NCBI GenBank assembly: GCA_016867725.1
Contig: VGIX01000022.1
Span: 1 to 32,196 of the forward strand
Source: Candidatus Effluviviaceae Genus I sp.
Lineage (GTDB): Bacteria > Joyebacterota > Joyebacteria > Joyebacterales > Joyebacteraceae
DNA length: 32,196 nucleotides
Direction of reading: 5' to 3'
Positions within the stretch are counted from its first letter, which is position 1. Each line of letters starts with the position of its first letter. The notes beneath the pieces are model-generated. The model had not been told where the DNA came from. It saw only the letters and a list, made by a program, of their open reading frames with translations, and did not search any database. The position numbers and the translations under genes were made by a program. Below are positions 17,554 through 25,345 of the stretch, piece after piece.

Positions 17554-18858
17554 TCAGTGTAACCACGCCGGGCTCTCGTGGTCCCCGGCGCCGCTCGTGA
17601 GTCTAACCTGTGTGAGGTCATGGATGTCAAGCACATACAGGTCGGTCTTTCCCTTGGATCGGACGGAATAGACGATGTGTCTTCCGTCCGGCGCCCACGA
17701 GGGGTCCTCCTTGTTGCCCGCCCCCGTCGTGAGCTGGACCACCTTCTTCGTGTCCACGTCCACCGTGCAGATCTGATAGACGCCCTCGACGCGGGCCGTG
17801 TAGGCGATGAGGTCGCCCTTCGGGGACCAGCTCGGCGACGTGTTGTAGGACCCCTGGTACGTCAGGCGCTCCTCCGACCCCCCGGCCGCGCTCATCACGT
17901 AGATCTGCGGGGAGCCCGACCGGTCCGACACAAAGGCCAGTCGCCGGCCGTCTGGCGACCAGCACGGGGAGGACTCGGTGGATGAGCCGTACGTCAGCCT
18001 GCGCGGCTCGCTCCCGTCCGAGCGCAGGCGGTAGATCTCGGGGTTGCCGTCGCGGGAGAGGGTCATCGCGAGCTCGTTCCCCTTGGGCGACACGCTGATG
18101 AACGCGTTGAGACCGGGGAACGACGTCAGCCGCCGCACGACGCCCGTCCGCACGTCGATGGCCACACCCTCCTGACCGCTGTTCCTGAAGCGCGTGTACG
18201 CGACCGCGCTGTTGTCGCCGAACCAGGAGGGGTACAGCGCGGCGAGCCCGTCCTTGGTCAGCCGCCTTCCGTTCTCCCCGTCGTAGTCCATGACGTAGAT
18301 CTCCTTCGTGCCCGTCACGTTGGACACGAACGCGATCTTGGTCCGCGCGATCCCCCTCTCCCCCGTCAAATGCCGCACGATGTCGTCTGCAAGCTCGTGC
18401 ACCGTCGCTCTCCACTGGGCCGGCTGGCTCGCGTACCGGCGTGAGAAGATCGACCGGCCCGCTCCGAGGTCGAACACCTGCGCCTCCAGCACAAGGTCCT
18501 CGCCCCTCACCGCGACGTCACCCCTCACGAGGACCTCCGCCCCAAGCGCCAGCCACTCCCGGAACTGCACGCGGCCCGTGCGTCGGTCGTCCGCCTCGAC
18601 GTCGTCTACGAACGCGAGGTTCTCAACGACGTTGAAGTAGCCCGAGTACCTGAGGTCGCTCGAGAGCACGCTGCGCATGTCGGCGGGAGCCGCGGCGCCG
18701 GCGGTCCCCCGGAAGAGCGGGACCGCGATGGTCACCTTCTCCCCGAACCCCTTCGTGATGCTGAGGTGCACCTCCGGCGCCGCCGCCTGCGTCGCAGCAA
18801 CGAGCGTGAGAGCCATGAACGCTGCCGCGCCGAGCGCGCGTCTGAGAGCACCTGCCAT
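17554..18858 (-). CDS. tolB: Tol-Pal system beta-propeller protein TolB
   Basis: Periplasmic protein bridging Pal and the TolQRA motor. The N-terminal 27 residues form a signal peptide (ALRRALGAAAFMALTLVAAT). The TolB N-terminal domain follows (ITKGFGEKVTIAVPLF, RYSGYFNVVE), then a six-bladed propeller of PD40-type repeats, for example GTKEIYVMDYDGENGRRLT, GNPEIYRLRSDGSEPRRLT, WSPDGRRLAFVSDRSG and WAPDGRHIVYSVRSKG. The total of 434 residues is standard. ATG 18858, with GGGGGG 6 bases before it, is preferred over GTG 18882. Confidence 0.95.
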   Translation of the reverse strand: MAGALRRALGAAAFMALTLVAATQAAAPEVHLSITKGFGEKVTIAVPLFRGTAGAAAPADMRSVLSSDLRYSGYFNVVENLAFVDDVEADDRRTGRVQFREWLALGAEVLVRGDVAVRGEDLVLEAQVFDLGAGRSIFSRRYASQPAQWRATVHELADDIVRHLTGERGIARTKIAFVSNVTGTKEIYVMDYDGENGRRLTKDGLAALYPSWFGDNSAVAYTRFRNSGQEGVAIDVRTGVVRRLTSFPGLNAFISVSPKGNELAMTLSRDGNPEIYRLRSDGSEPRRLTYGSSTESSPCWSPDGRRLAFVSDRSGSPQIYVMSAAGGSEERLTYQGSYNTSPSWSPKGDLIAYTARVEGVYQICTVDVDTKKVVQLTTGAGNKEDPSWAPDGRHIVYSVRSKGKTDLYVLDIHDLTQVRLTSGAGDHESPAWLH

Positions 18859-18891
18859 GGTCAACCCCCCTGCCGAAGACACGCTCGAGGG

Positions 18892-19638
18892 CTACTCTCG
18901 CTCGACCGTGAAGTCGATGGTCACGTCCAACCTGTCGTCCCGATAGTCGTCGGGGAGCGGCGGGAAGGGAGCGGAGCTCCGCACGGCCTTCGCCGCGGAC
19001 TGGTCCACCGTCGTGCTGCCGGACGACCGCCGCACGGTCACGGCGCCGACGGAGCCGTCCCTCGAGATCCTGAACGAGATCTGCACGGTGAGCTCGTCCT
19101 GACTCACCAGCCTGTCGCTCGGGCGCTTCCAGTTGGAGCTCACCTTGCCCTGAATGATCGAGATGTACCACGCGTACGGGAAGCGCGAGACGCTGACGCT
19201 CGTCCTCGCCGGCCCGGCCACCGCGCTCGGCGTCCCCGTGCGCGGCGCCTCGCGCTCCGAACCGGGCGACTCCTCTCGCCGCTCGTCCTCCGCGCGGAGC
19301 CGGTCCGCCAGCCGCTCCGCCAGCGACTTCTCCGGACGCGGCGGCGGCTTGACCACCTGCCTGGGCGGCGGCTTGACCGGCTCCTCGGGCACGCGGTCCC
19401 GTGGCGGCTCCTCCACCTTCGGCTTCGGCGCCTCCTGGGCCGGCGCGGGATCGGGCTCCGGCGTCGGCGTCTGCGCGGCGGGCTCGGGGGTCGGCCGCGC
19501 GGTCGCCGTCAGGTCGACCAGCTCGACCGCATAGACGTCCATCGCGATGGGCCTGTCGCGCAGGAGCTGCGGGATGAGCGGCGCCAGGAGCAGGAACACG
19601 GCATGCATGATCGCCGAGATGATCAGCACGCGTCCCAT
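18892..19638 (-). CDS. TolA/TonB-type energy-transducing protein
   Basis: A 248-residue inner-membrane protein with one N-terminal span (VLIISAIMHAVFLLLAPLI), a proline-rich periplasmic linker (APKPKVEEPPRDRVPEEPVK and KPPPRQVVKPPPRPEK), a charged helix and a C-terminal TonB/TolA fold (SSNWKRPSDR...VQISFRISRDGSVGAVTVRRSSG). By position between tolR and tolB it serves as TolA, carrying proton-motive energy from TolQR to the outer membrane. Its Pro-rich linker is shorter than the Ala/Lys helix of proteobacterial TolA and looks more like TonB, so assignment to TolA rests on context. ATG 19638 has GGAGG at 6 bases. Confidence 0.88.
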   Translation of the reverse strand: MGRVLIISAIMHAVFLLLAPLIPQLLRDRPIAMDVYAVELVDLTATARPTPEPAAQTPTPEPDPAPAQEAPKPKVEEPPRDRVPEEPVKPPPRQVVKPPPRPEKSLAERLADRLRAEDERREESPGSEREAPRTGTPSAVAGPARTSVSVSRFPYAWYISIIQGKVSSNWKRPSDRLVSQDELTVQISFRISRDGSVGAVTVRRSSGSTTVDQSAAKAVRSSAPFPPLPDDYRDDRLDVTIDFTVERE

Positions 19639-19653
19639 GCCGCGCCTCCTTCC

Positions 19654-20064
19654 CTACCTCGGCGGGCGCGTCGCGAGCGCCAGTCTCGAAATCCCGACAC
19701 TTCGGACCGCGTCCATGACCTCGACGACGCGACCGTAGTTCAGCTCCGTGTCCCCCTTCAGGAGGACCGGAACGTCCGGCCTCGCCGTGTGAATGTCCGT
19801 GAGCCGTTCCTTCAGCTCGTCGAGGCTCACGCGCTGCCCCTCGAGGTATACGCGGCCGTTCTCGGTGACCGCGACGGTCATGACCTCCCCGACGTCGATC
19901 CGCTTCGGATCGGCGGTGGGCAGCGTCACATCGATGCCCTGCTCGATCATCGGCGCGATCATGATGAAGATGATGAGAAGCGTCATCGTGACGTCCACGA
20001 GGTTCGTCACGTTGATGTCGCTCAGGAGCTCCATCTCGTGCTGCTTCTTCCCGCCCCGTCGCAT
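19654..20064 (-). CDS. tolR: TolR (ExbD/TolR family) motor protein
   Basis: The 136-residue protein has one membrane span carrying the conserved proton-path aspartate, in NLVDVTMTLLIIFIMIAPMI, and a periplasmic ExbD/TolR domain ending with the typical LKGDTELNYGRVVEVMDAVR. It works with TolQ as a proton-driven motor. ATG 20064 is preceded by GGGGAG; GTG 20085 is open in frame but lacks a good site. The gene begins 42 bases after tolQ. Confidence 0.94.
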   Translation of the reverse strand: MRRGGKKQHEMELLSDINVTNLVDVTMTLLIIFIMIAPMIEQGIDVTLPTADPKRIDVGEVMTVAVTENGRVYLEGQRVSLDELKERLTDIHTARPDVPVLLKGDTELNYGRVVEVMDAVRSVGISRLALATRPPR

Positions 20065-20106
20065 CCTCGACTCCCCGCGCCCCACGGCGCGCCCTGGTCG
20101 GACACG

Positions 20107-20784
20107 CTACCGGCCGCTGAAGTTGCGTTCCGCGGCCGACATGAACTCCGAGGAGAAGTTCTCCATCTGCACGCTGATCGTCCGGATCCGGTTCATGAGA
20201 TAGTTGTAGCCGGCAAGCGCGGGGATGGCCACCGCAAGGCCGGCGACCGTCGTCGTCAGCGCGGCGGTGACGCCGGGCGCGACACTGCTGATGCTGGCGC
20301 TCCCGGTGATGGTCATGGCCGCGAACGCCTCCATGATGCCCCAGACCGTTCCGAAAAGCCCAATGAACGGAGCGATGCCGGATGTGGTGGCGAGCACGAT
20401 CATCTGCGACCGCAGCTCCAGGATCTGCTCGGAGATGGCCCGGTCGAGCGCCCGCTCAAGCCCGTCCGCCTGCACGAGCGACAGGCGGGGCTCGGTGCCG
20501 GGGCCGCCGGCGATGAGCGCGAGCTCTGCCAGACCCGCCTCGAACACGGCCGAGAGCGGCGACGCCTCGAACTTCCGCCGGTCGGCGAAGTGGCGGATCA
20601 TCCCGTCAGGGTTGCCGCGGAACTCCCCCAGGAACTCGCTCGACCGGGCCGCGGCCCGCCGGATCACGCCGCCCTTGTAGATGATGATGGCCCACGAGTA
20701 CACCGAGACGACCAGCAGGAAGACGACGATGATCTGCCCGAGCAGGCCGGACTGGGCCACGCTCGCCAGGAACCCGTTGCTCAC
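20107..20784 (-). CDS. tolQ: TolQ (MotA/TolQ/ExbB family) motor protein
   Basis: The 225-residue product has three membrane spans: one near the N-terminus (LLGQIIVVFLLVVSVYSWAI) and two in the C-terminal half, in the conserved blocks ATTSGIAPFIGLFGTVWGIM and GVTAALTTTVAGLAVAIPALA. These form the pentamer around TolR. The start is GTG 20784, with AGGAGG exactly 6 bases upstream; the frame is open further upstream but without family character. It is the first gene of the Tol-Pal operon. Confidence 0.94.
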   Translation of the reverse strand: MSNGFLASVAQSGLLGQIIVVFLLVVSVYSWAIIIYKGGVIRRAAARSSEFLGEFRGNPDGMIRHFADRRKFEASPLSAVFEAGLAELALIAGGPGTEPRLSLVQADGLERALDRAISEQILELRSQMIVLATTSGIAPFIGLFGTVWGIMEAFAAMTITGSASISSVAPGVTAALTTTVAGLAVAIPALAGYNYLMNRIRTISVQMENFSSEFMSAAERNFSGR

Positions 20785-20860
20785 CGAGCCCCTCCTGTTC
20801 CGTTCTGCCGGGTCCTGCCCGGCCCCGCCTTGTGCTTGACAAGCGAGTGCAGATGCGCAT

Positions 20861-20882
20861 CCGGGCACCGCGTGGTGCCCGG
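20861..20882. other. Perfect 9-bp hairpin upstream of tolQ
   Basis: CCGGGCACC (20861-20869) and GGTGCCCGG (20874-20882) form a perfect stem with a GCGT loop. It could end the upstream minus-strand transcript (Yip1 gene stop at 20930), but no T-run follows. If the -10-like TACAAT at 20897-20892 is used, the hairpin would lie at the very 5' end of the tol mRNA. Confidence 0.5.
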
Positions 20883-20891
20883 CGCCCGGGG

Positions 20892-20897
20892 ATTGTA
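20892..20897 (-). promoter_or_regulatory. Possible -10 element for the tol operon
   Basis: TACAAT on the minus strand matches the -10 consensus at five of six bases and is one of few A/T-rich hexamers in this intergenic region. No good -35 box is found 16-18 bases upstream, so the promoter is only tentative. Confidence 0.3.
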
Positions 20898-20929
20898 CAC
20901 GCCACGGGACGCCCTCGCACGGGGAAACT

Positions 20930-21646
20930 TCACATCCCCGGGCCCACGGCTCCCCGCCCCGACCAGCTCATGATGAGGATGTACGCCAGCGCGAACGCGA
21001 CGGTCGCCGCCCGCGCGCGACGCCGCGGAAGACCGAAGACCGGCTCGGCGGCGATGCCGAGAAGGGCGAAGAGCCACACGGAGAAGAGATCGATCTGCCG
21101 GAGGATGCTCCACAGGTGCGGATGCCGCACCGGTTCGATCAGGAAGCCGAGGTTGAGTCCCGCCCTTGCGGTCCCCGTGAACCGCAGGAAGCAGCCCAGG
21201 ACCAGCGCTCCGATCCCGACCGGGATCGACGCGTGCGCGACCGCGGAGAAGACGACACGGAAGGACGCCCGCCCTCCCGCCAGCGTCCCGGCCAGCCTGA
21301 ACAGAAGTGTCTCGAGCAGGATCACGAGCGGGATGCCGACCACGGCCATCAGGATCGCCTGCGACAGGAGCGCCGCCCGCACGCCCGCGAGCCCGCCGCC
21401 CGCGAGCGCGGCCTCCGCCGGGACGAGCTCGTCCATGAACCCCGAGCGCACCGCGTACACCGCGCTCACCATCGGGGCGGCCACGACGAACACCAGCGGC
21501 AGCACCCAGTGCGGCCGCTCCGTGAGGCGCTCGAACGTCCGCTGCGGGTGCGCGAGGACGAGCGTCATCGCGGCCAGCGCGTTGATCGGCCGCGCGCCCG
21601 CCGCGCGGTCCACCCGCGATCCCTCGCCCCCGCACGACCCGCTCAT
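20930..21646 (-). CDS. Yip1-family integral membrane protein
   Basis: The 238-residue protein has about five membrane spans and the pattern of bacterial Yip1-domain proteins: a soluble N-terminus with the motif ALAAMTLVLAHPQRTFERLTERPHW, then a first span (VLPLVFVVAAPMVSAVYAV), a second (AILMAVVGIPLVILLETLLF), an SAVAHASIPVGIGALV span and two near the C-terminus. Function of bacterial Yip1 proteins is largely unknown. ATG 21646 overlaps the stop of the hisJ-like gene by 4 bases, so translation is probably coupled. GGGGGAGG lies just upstream. It is the last gene of the symporter run. Confidence 0.85.
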   Translation of the reverse strand: MSGSCGGEGSRVDRAAGARPINALAAMTLVLAHPQRTFERLTERPHWVLPLVFVVAAPMVSAVYAVRSGFMDELVPAEAALAGGGLAGVRAALLSQAILMAVVGIPLVILLETLLFRLAGTLAGGRASFRVVFSAVAHASIPVGIGALVLGCFLRFTGTARAGLNLGFLIEPVRHPHLWSILRQIDLFSVWLFALLGIAAEPVFGLPRRRARAATVAFALAYILIMSWSGRGAVGPGM

Positions 21647-22548
21647 GCCGCCTCCCCCGTTCGGCCGCGCGGCAACACGCTCTTCATCGTCCGCCGCCGT
21701 CCCTCGAACGTTACGATCTCCGACACGCCCGCCCTCTTCAGCAGCCGCAGCGCGAGGTCGAAGTCCATCCCGACCTCTCGCGGCGTGTGCGCGTCCGAGC
21801 CCAGCGTGACGGCAACGCCCCGCTCCACGCACGCCCGCAGGAACGGAAGCGCCGGATACGCCTCCGCGGCCTTCCTGCGAAACCCGGACGTGTTGATCTC
21901 GATGGCGACCCCCGCCTTCGACAGAGCGCCCGCCGCGTCGGCGTACATCCGCTCGATCGGGAGCGTCGTCGTGATGCCGTGCTTCTTGATGATGTCCGGA
22001 TGCGCCATGACGTCGAAGCCGCCGCGCTCGACGGCCTCGCAGAAGAGGTCGAAGTACCTGGCGTACAGCCGGTCCGGGTCCTTCCCCTCGTACTCGGCGA
22101 CGTTCCGGCTGTCGTTGAAGCCCCAGTCGTCGATGTAGTGGACCGAGCCGTAGACGTAGTCGAACGGGTGGGGCGCGGCGGCCGCCCAGATCTCGTCCAT
22201 CTGCCCGGGCATGTAGTCCATCTCGATGCCGAGCCGGACGCGGAGCCCGCTCACGGACTCCCGAAGCTCGGTGATCATCCCCACGTAGCGCGGCAGATCG
22301 TCCGGCGCCATCGAGATCCGGGGATCGCGGCGCCGGAGAAGCGGCATGTGGTCGGCGAACCCGATCTCGGAAAGCCCGAGGGCGATGGCCGCGCGCACGT
22401 AGTCCTCGGGCTCGCCGAACGCGTGGCCGCACAGGTTCGTGTGGATGTGGTAGTCGACGAGGCGACCGTACGCTTCCGGCGCGAGCGCTCTCTGCTTTCG
22501 CGTCCACCTGAGGACGCGCCGTCTGACCCCGCGCCTCAGTCGCCGCAC
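21643..22548 (-). CDS. PHP-domain histidinol-phosphatase, HisJ family
   Basis: The 301-residue protein has the metal-binding motifs of the PHP fold: HIHTNLCGH (His34 and His36), IGFADHMPL, GSVHYIDDWGF, VMAHPDIIKK and TLGSDAHTP. This set matches HisJ/HisK-type histidinol-phosphate phosphatases, which catalyse the penultimate step of histidine synthesis; PHP enzymes of this group can also dephosphorylate other small molecules. No other histidine gene is near. The start GTG 22548 is preceded by GGAGG and overlaps the end of the small membrane gene by 13 bases. The first 30 residues are unusually rich in Arg. Confidence 0.88.
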   Translation of the reverse strand: MRRLRRGVRRRVLRWTRKQRALAPEAYGRLVDYHIHTNLCGHAFGEPEDYVRAAIALGLSEIGFADHMPLLRRRDPRISMAPDDLPRYVGMITELRESVSGLRVRLGIEMDYMPGQMDEIWAAAAPHPFDYVYGSVHYIDDWGFNDSRNVAEYEGKDPDRLYARYFDLFCEAVERGGFDVMAHPDIIKKHGITTTLPIERMYADAAGALSKAGVAIEINTSGFRRKAAEAYPALPFLRACVERGVAVTLGSDAHTPREVGMDFDLALRLLKRAGVSEIVTFEGRRRTMKSVLPRGRTGEAA

Positions 22549-22718
22549 GCCGCCTCCACCTGCGCGCGGGGTGCCGTCGCCTCGAACGAGCACCTGACGA
22601 TCCCGACCGCAAGCGCGGCGACGCTCAACACGAGAAGCGCCTTGAGCCAGAGCGGCTGGGACCTGAAGCCGCCCGCGCGCTCCGAGGGCGCATCCGTTCC
22701 GGAGGTCTCTTCCGTCAT
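22536..22718 (-). CDS. Small single-span membrane protein, 60 residues
   Basis: A short gene between the symporter and hisJ. A polar N-terminus (MTEETSGTDAPSERAGGF) leads to one hydrophobic helix (WLKALLVLSVAALAVGIVRC) and a short tail with two cysteines. ATG 22718 lies 18 bases after the symporter stop, with GGTGG 5 bases upstream, and the stop overlaps hisJ. No family recognised. Position between well-supported coupled genes and the clean membrane helix argue that it is real. Confidence 0.65.
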   Translation of the reverse strand: MTEETSGTDAPSERAGGFRSQPLWLKALLVLSVAALAVGIVRCSFEATAPRAQVEAACGD

Positions 22719-22736
22719 GACCGCCACCCCGACCTG

Positions 22737-24239
22737 TCAGGACCTGCCCCACGCCGCGTCGACAAGCTCCCGCGCCGGCGGCTTCGTCGCGAGGCTCACG
22801 ACCACGAAGACGATGAGTGACATCGCAACCCCGGGGATGAACCCGTGGATCCCAAGCGGCATCTTCGCGATCATCCAGCCGAGCGCGGTCGCCGTGCCCG
22901 CGACCATGGACGCGAGCGCGCCCTGCCGCGTCCCGCGCCGCCAGGTGACCCCCAGCACGACCGGCCACAGGCACGCCGAGGCGATGACCGCCCACGAGAA
23001 TGCCGTCACCACGAGGATGAGCGCGGGCGGGCGCAGGGCGACCACCAGGGAGACGAGTCCCGCGCCGAGGCTGGCGGCGCGGCCGAGCAGCACGTCGCGC
23101 GACGGCCCCCTTGTCGACCCGCCATCCTCGGATGTCCGCGCGACCATGCTCCCCGCGCCGCCCCCCGCGCGCGAACGCCCGGCCTCTCCGGAGCGCCTCA
23201 GGTCCTTCACGATGGCGGCGCTCACGATGATGAGCACGGAGGCGAACGTGGACATCCCGGCGGCGAGAACGCCCGCGAGGAACACCGCGCCCCCCCAGGG
23301 GTTGAGCACGGTCTTCGTGAGCGTGGGAATGGCGAGATCGGGGTTCTCGAGAGGCGGCAGGATGACGCGCGCGACCGCCCCGGTCATGTAGGGCAGCACG
23401 GCCATGGCGCCGCCGAGCGTCGCGAGGACCGTGCCGAGCCTGAGTACGCGCGCGCTCCGCATCGAGTAGAAGCGCACAAGAAGCTGCGGCATCCCCCAGA
23501 CTCCGAGGCTCACGATGAGGCAGTACGACACGAGACCCTGCCATCCCCAGACCCCCGGCGTCGCGACGAGGCCCGGGTCCATGGCCGCGAGCCGCTCGCC
23601 TGCCGCCTGGAAGCCGCCGGCCGCCGCGAGCGCCGCGACCGCCAGGAGCGAGAGCGCGAACAGCATGATCCACGCCTGGATGAAGCTCGTCCACACGACC
23701 GCCAGGTACCCTCCGAACGCGACGTAGACGAGGATGATCGCCCCGGAGATGAGGATGCCGTGGACGTACGGCAGGCCCATGAGCCCCTCGAGGATCCGCC
23801 CCATGCCCTGCAGCACGCTCACGTTGTACACGATCATGAAGAGGAAGATGACGACCGCCGAGAAGACCTCCGCCTCGCGGGCGCCGTACCGCCTGCCGAT
23901 GAACCCGGGGATCGTCATCGTGTCGAGCCGCTTCGAGAACTCCCAGAGCCGCTTCCCGAGGACGATCCACGCGAGCGTGCATCCGATGAGCACGTTCGAG
24001 GCCGCGACCCACATCGTGGACATCCCGAAGCGGTAGCCGAACGCCCCGCCGCCGACGATGACGACCGAGCTGAAGTACGCGGCCACGAACGAGAACGCCG
24101 TGACCCACGGGCCGACCTGCCGTCCGCCGATGTAGAAGTCCTCGGCGCTTCGCGTCCTCCGCCCGGTCCACACGCCGGCCCCGAGGAGCGCGGCCATGTA
24201 CAGGACGAGCACGAGCGCGTAGACGGCCGTGCTACTCAT
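22737..24239 (-). CDS. Sodium:solute symporter (SSS family)
   Basis: The 500-residue protein has about 13 hydrophobic spans and SSS hallmarks: RTRSAEDFYIGGRQVGPWVTAFSF near the N-terminus, a GMSTFASVLIIVSAAIVKDL block in the sodium-binding helix 8 region, and the overall size. It imports an organic solute (sugar, amino acid, carboxylate or vitamin) with Na+. The substrate is not evident. A Gly/Ser/Arg-rich stretch of about 40 residues (RSRAGGGAGSMVARTSEDGG and neighbours) interrupts the cytoplasmic loop after that helix. ATG 24239 has GGGGGAGG before it. The gene overlaps the 43-residue peptide gene by 8 bases. Confidence 0.9.
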   Translation of the reverse strand: MSSTAVYALVLVLYMAALLGAGVWTGRRTRSAEDFYIGGRQVGPWVTAFSFVAAYFSSVVIVGGGAFGYRFGMSTMWVAASNVLIGCTLAWIVLGKRLWEFSKRLDTMTIPGFIGRRYGAREAEVFSAVVIFLFMIVYNVSVLQGMGRILEGLMGLPYVHGILISGAIILVYVAFGGYLAVVWTSFIQAWIMLFALSLLAVAALAAAGGFQAAGERLAAMDPGLVATPGVWGWQGLVSYCLIVSLGVWGMPQLLVRFYSMRSARVLRLGTVLATLGGAMAVLPYMTGAVARVILPPLENPDLAIPTLTKTVLNPWGGAVFLAGVLAAGMSTFASVLIIVSAAIVKDLRRSGEAGRSRAGGGAGSMVARTSEDGGSTRGPSRDVLLGRAASLGAGLVSLVVALRPPALILVVTAFSWAVIASACLWPVVLGVTWRRGTRQGALASMVAGTATALGWMIAKMPLGIHGFIPGVAMSLIVFVVVSLATKPPARELVDAAWGRS

Positions 24240-24363
24240 CCGCGCCTCCCCCGCGCCGGGACCGCCCCGTGGCGGCGGCATACACGAGAGCAACGACGAC
24301 GCTCGCGGCGATCACAAGGAGCGCAGCGAACGTTCCCCACGGAAGACTGAGCGGGCCGGTCAT
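24232..24363 (-). CDS. 43-residue membrane peptide preceding the symporter (possible symporter small accessory protein)
   Basis: This gene is short enough to be missed by ordinary calling. ATG 24363 has GGAGG 6 bases upstream and the stop lies inside the start of the symporter, so the two are translationally coupled. The peptide is a single hydrophobic helix (WGTFAALLVIAASVVVALVY) flanked by a short N-terminus (MTGPLSLP) and a basic tail (TGRSRRGGGADE). Very small single-span proteins are known beside many SSS transporters and are thought to assist them. Assignment to that group rests on size, topology and position. Confidence 0.7.
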   Translation of the reverse strand: MTGPLSLPWGTFAALLVIAASVVVALVYAAATGRSRRGGGADE

Positions 24364-24375
24364 TGGTGCCCTCCG

Positions 24376-25233
24376 TCAGAAGCGGTAGTAGACCCTGAGA
24401 TAGGGTGCCCAGTCGAAGTCGTACAGGCCGATCGCCGGGCAGCCCTTCGCCGCGACCGGCACGAGCGCGCTCAACCCGACGGTCAGCTTCCCGCCGTCCG
24501 TCCAGGCGACGCCGGGGCACGCGTACACGCGATAGTACTTGCCCAGGTCCTCGCCGAGCGTCGCGCGCCCCTCCCACGCCAGCGACCAGTGCTCGTTCAG
24601 AGCGTCCTCGACCGTCACCGTCGTGACGGACACGTCCTTCAGGTCGGCACCGCCCTTCGCCTTCCCGTTCACCCAGTAGACCGAGCAGAGGTGCGCGGCG
24701 AACGAGCCCGCCGCGTGGGTGACGGCGAAGCCCCCGCAGAAGTCGGTCGAGCCGTCGGACAGCGGGAAGTCGCTGTCGGTGGCCCCGGTCGGGAACCGCA
24801 CGCCGGTCAGGAGCGACGCCACCGGGTAGCCGGACCGGCCGCGGTACAGCAGGATCTTCGGGTCCACGATGACGTCGCCGAGCCCCGTGCTTGCCGCGTG
24901 GCCGTCGGCCTCGGGAAAGTCCTTGAACCGGTCCTCGATGGGCAGCGACGCCCGGATGGTGAGCCAGTCGGTCACGCCGTAGAGGAGCCTCGGGACGAAC
25001 GAGGCGGCCGTCAGGGCCATGTCGTCGCCGAGCTCAACCCAGCCCTCCTGCCCGTTGCCGTCGAGGTTGTAGCTGTAGGTGCGCGTGTACTCCTGCCAGG
25101 TCGCCCACACGTCGATCATGAACTTGCCCTGCGGCAGCACGTTCCCGCTGGTGCCGACGATCGGCGCGGCGGCCGCGGGTGCGCAGAGCGCGCAGACGAT
25201 GCAGACCGTCAACGTCCAGGACCCGCTCTTCAT
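24376..25233 (-). CDS. Predicted outer-membrane beta-barrel protein
   Basis: The 285-residue product has a signal peptide (WTLTVCIVCALCAPAAAAP) and then alternating hydrophobic and polar beta-strand patterns ending in the aromatic signature YLRVYYRF, with terminal Phe as expected for BAM-inserted barrels. Segments such as FVPRLLYGVTDWLTIRASLP and GLGDVIVDPKILLYRGRSGY recall the MetA-pathway phenol-degradation/transporter barrel family. It is the first gene of the run leading to the symporter, 12 bases before the 43-residue peptide, so it may provide the outer-membrane route for the same solute. ATG 25233 has AAAGGA upstream. Confidence 0.8.
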   Translation of the reverse strand: MKSGSWTLTVCIVCALCAPAAAAPIVGTSGNVLPQGKFMIDVWATWQEYTRTYSYNLDGNGQEGWVELGDDMALTAASFVPRLLYGVTDWLTIRASLPIEDRFKDFPEADGHAASTGLGDVIVDPKILLYRGRSGYPVASLLTGVRFPTGATDSDFPLSDGSTDFCGGFAVTHAAGSFAAHLCSVYWVNGKAKGGADLKDVSVTTVTVEDALNEHWSLAWEGRATLGEDLGKYYRVYACPGVAWTDGGKLTVGLSALVPVAAKGCPAIGLYDFDWAPYLRVYYRF

Positions 25234-25345
25234 GGACCCGTCCTTTCGATGGAGGAATCACTGAGTGCCCCGCGCGCCCGGGATCCACCGGCCCGCGTCA
25301 TCGGGGATCCGAACGCAGGAAGGGTAGCGCACGCCGCCGGGAGCG

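Noticed and set aside
20836-20841. TTGACA on the plus strand between tolQ and the Yip1 gene
   Set aside because: No -10 box follows at 16-18 bases and there is no plus-strand gene downstream.
18766-20973. Plus-strand open frame of 735 codons opposite tolB to tolQ
   Set aside because: Antisense shadow; the Tol genes on the minus strand are unambiguous.
25281-25310. Two GGATCC copies after korB that could pair
   Set aside because: The 6-bp stem with an 18-base loop and no T-run is too weak to call a terminator.
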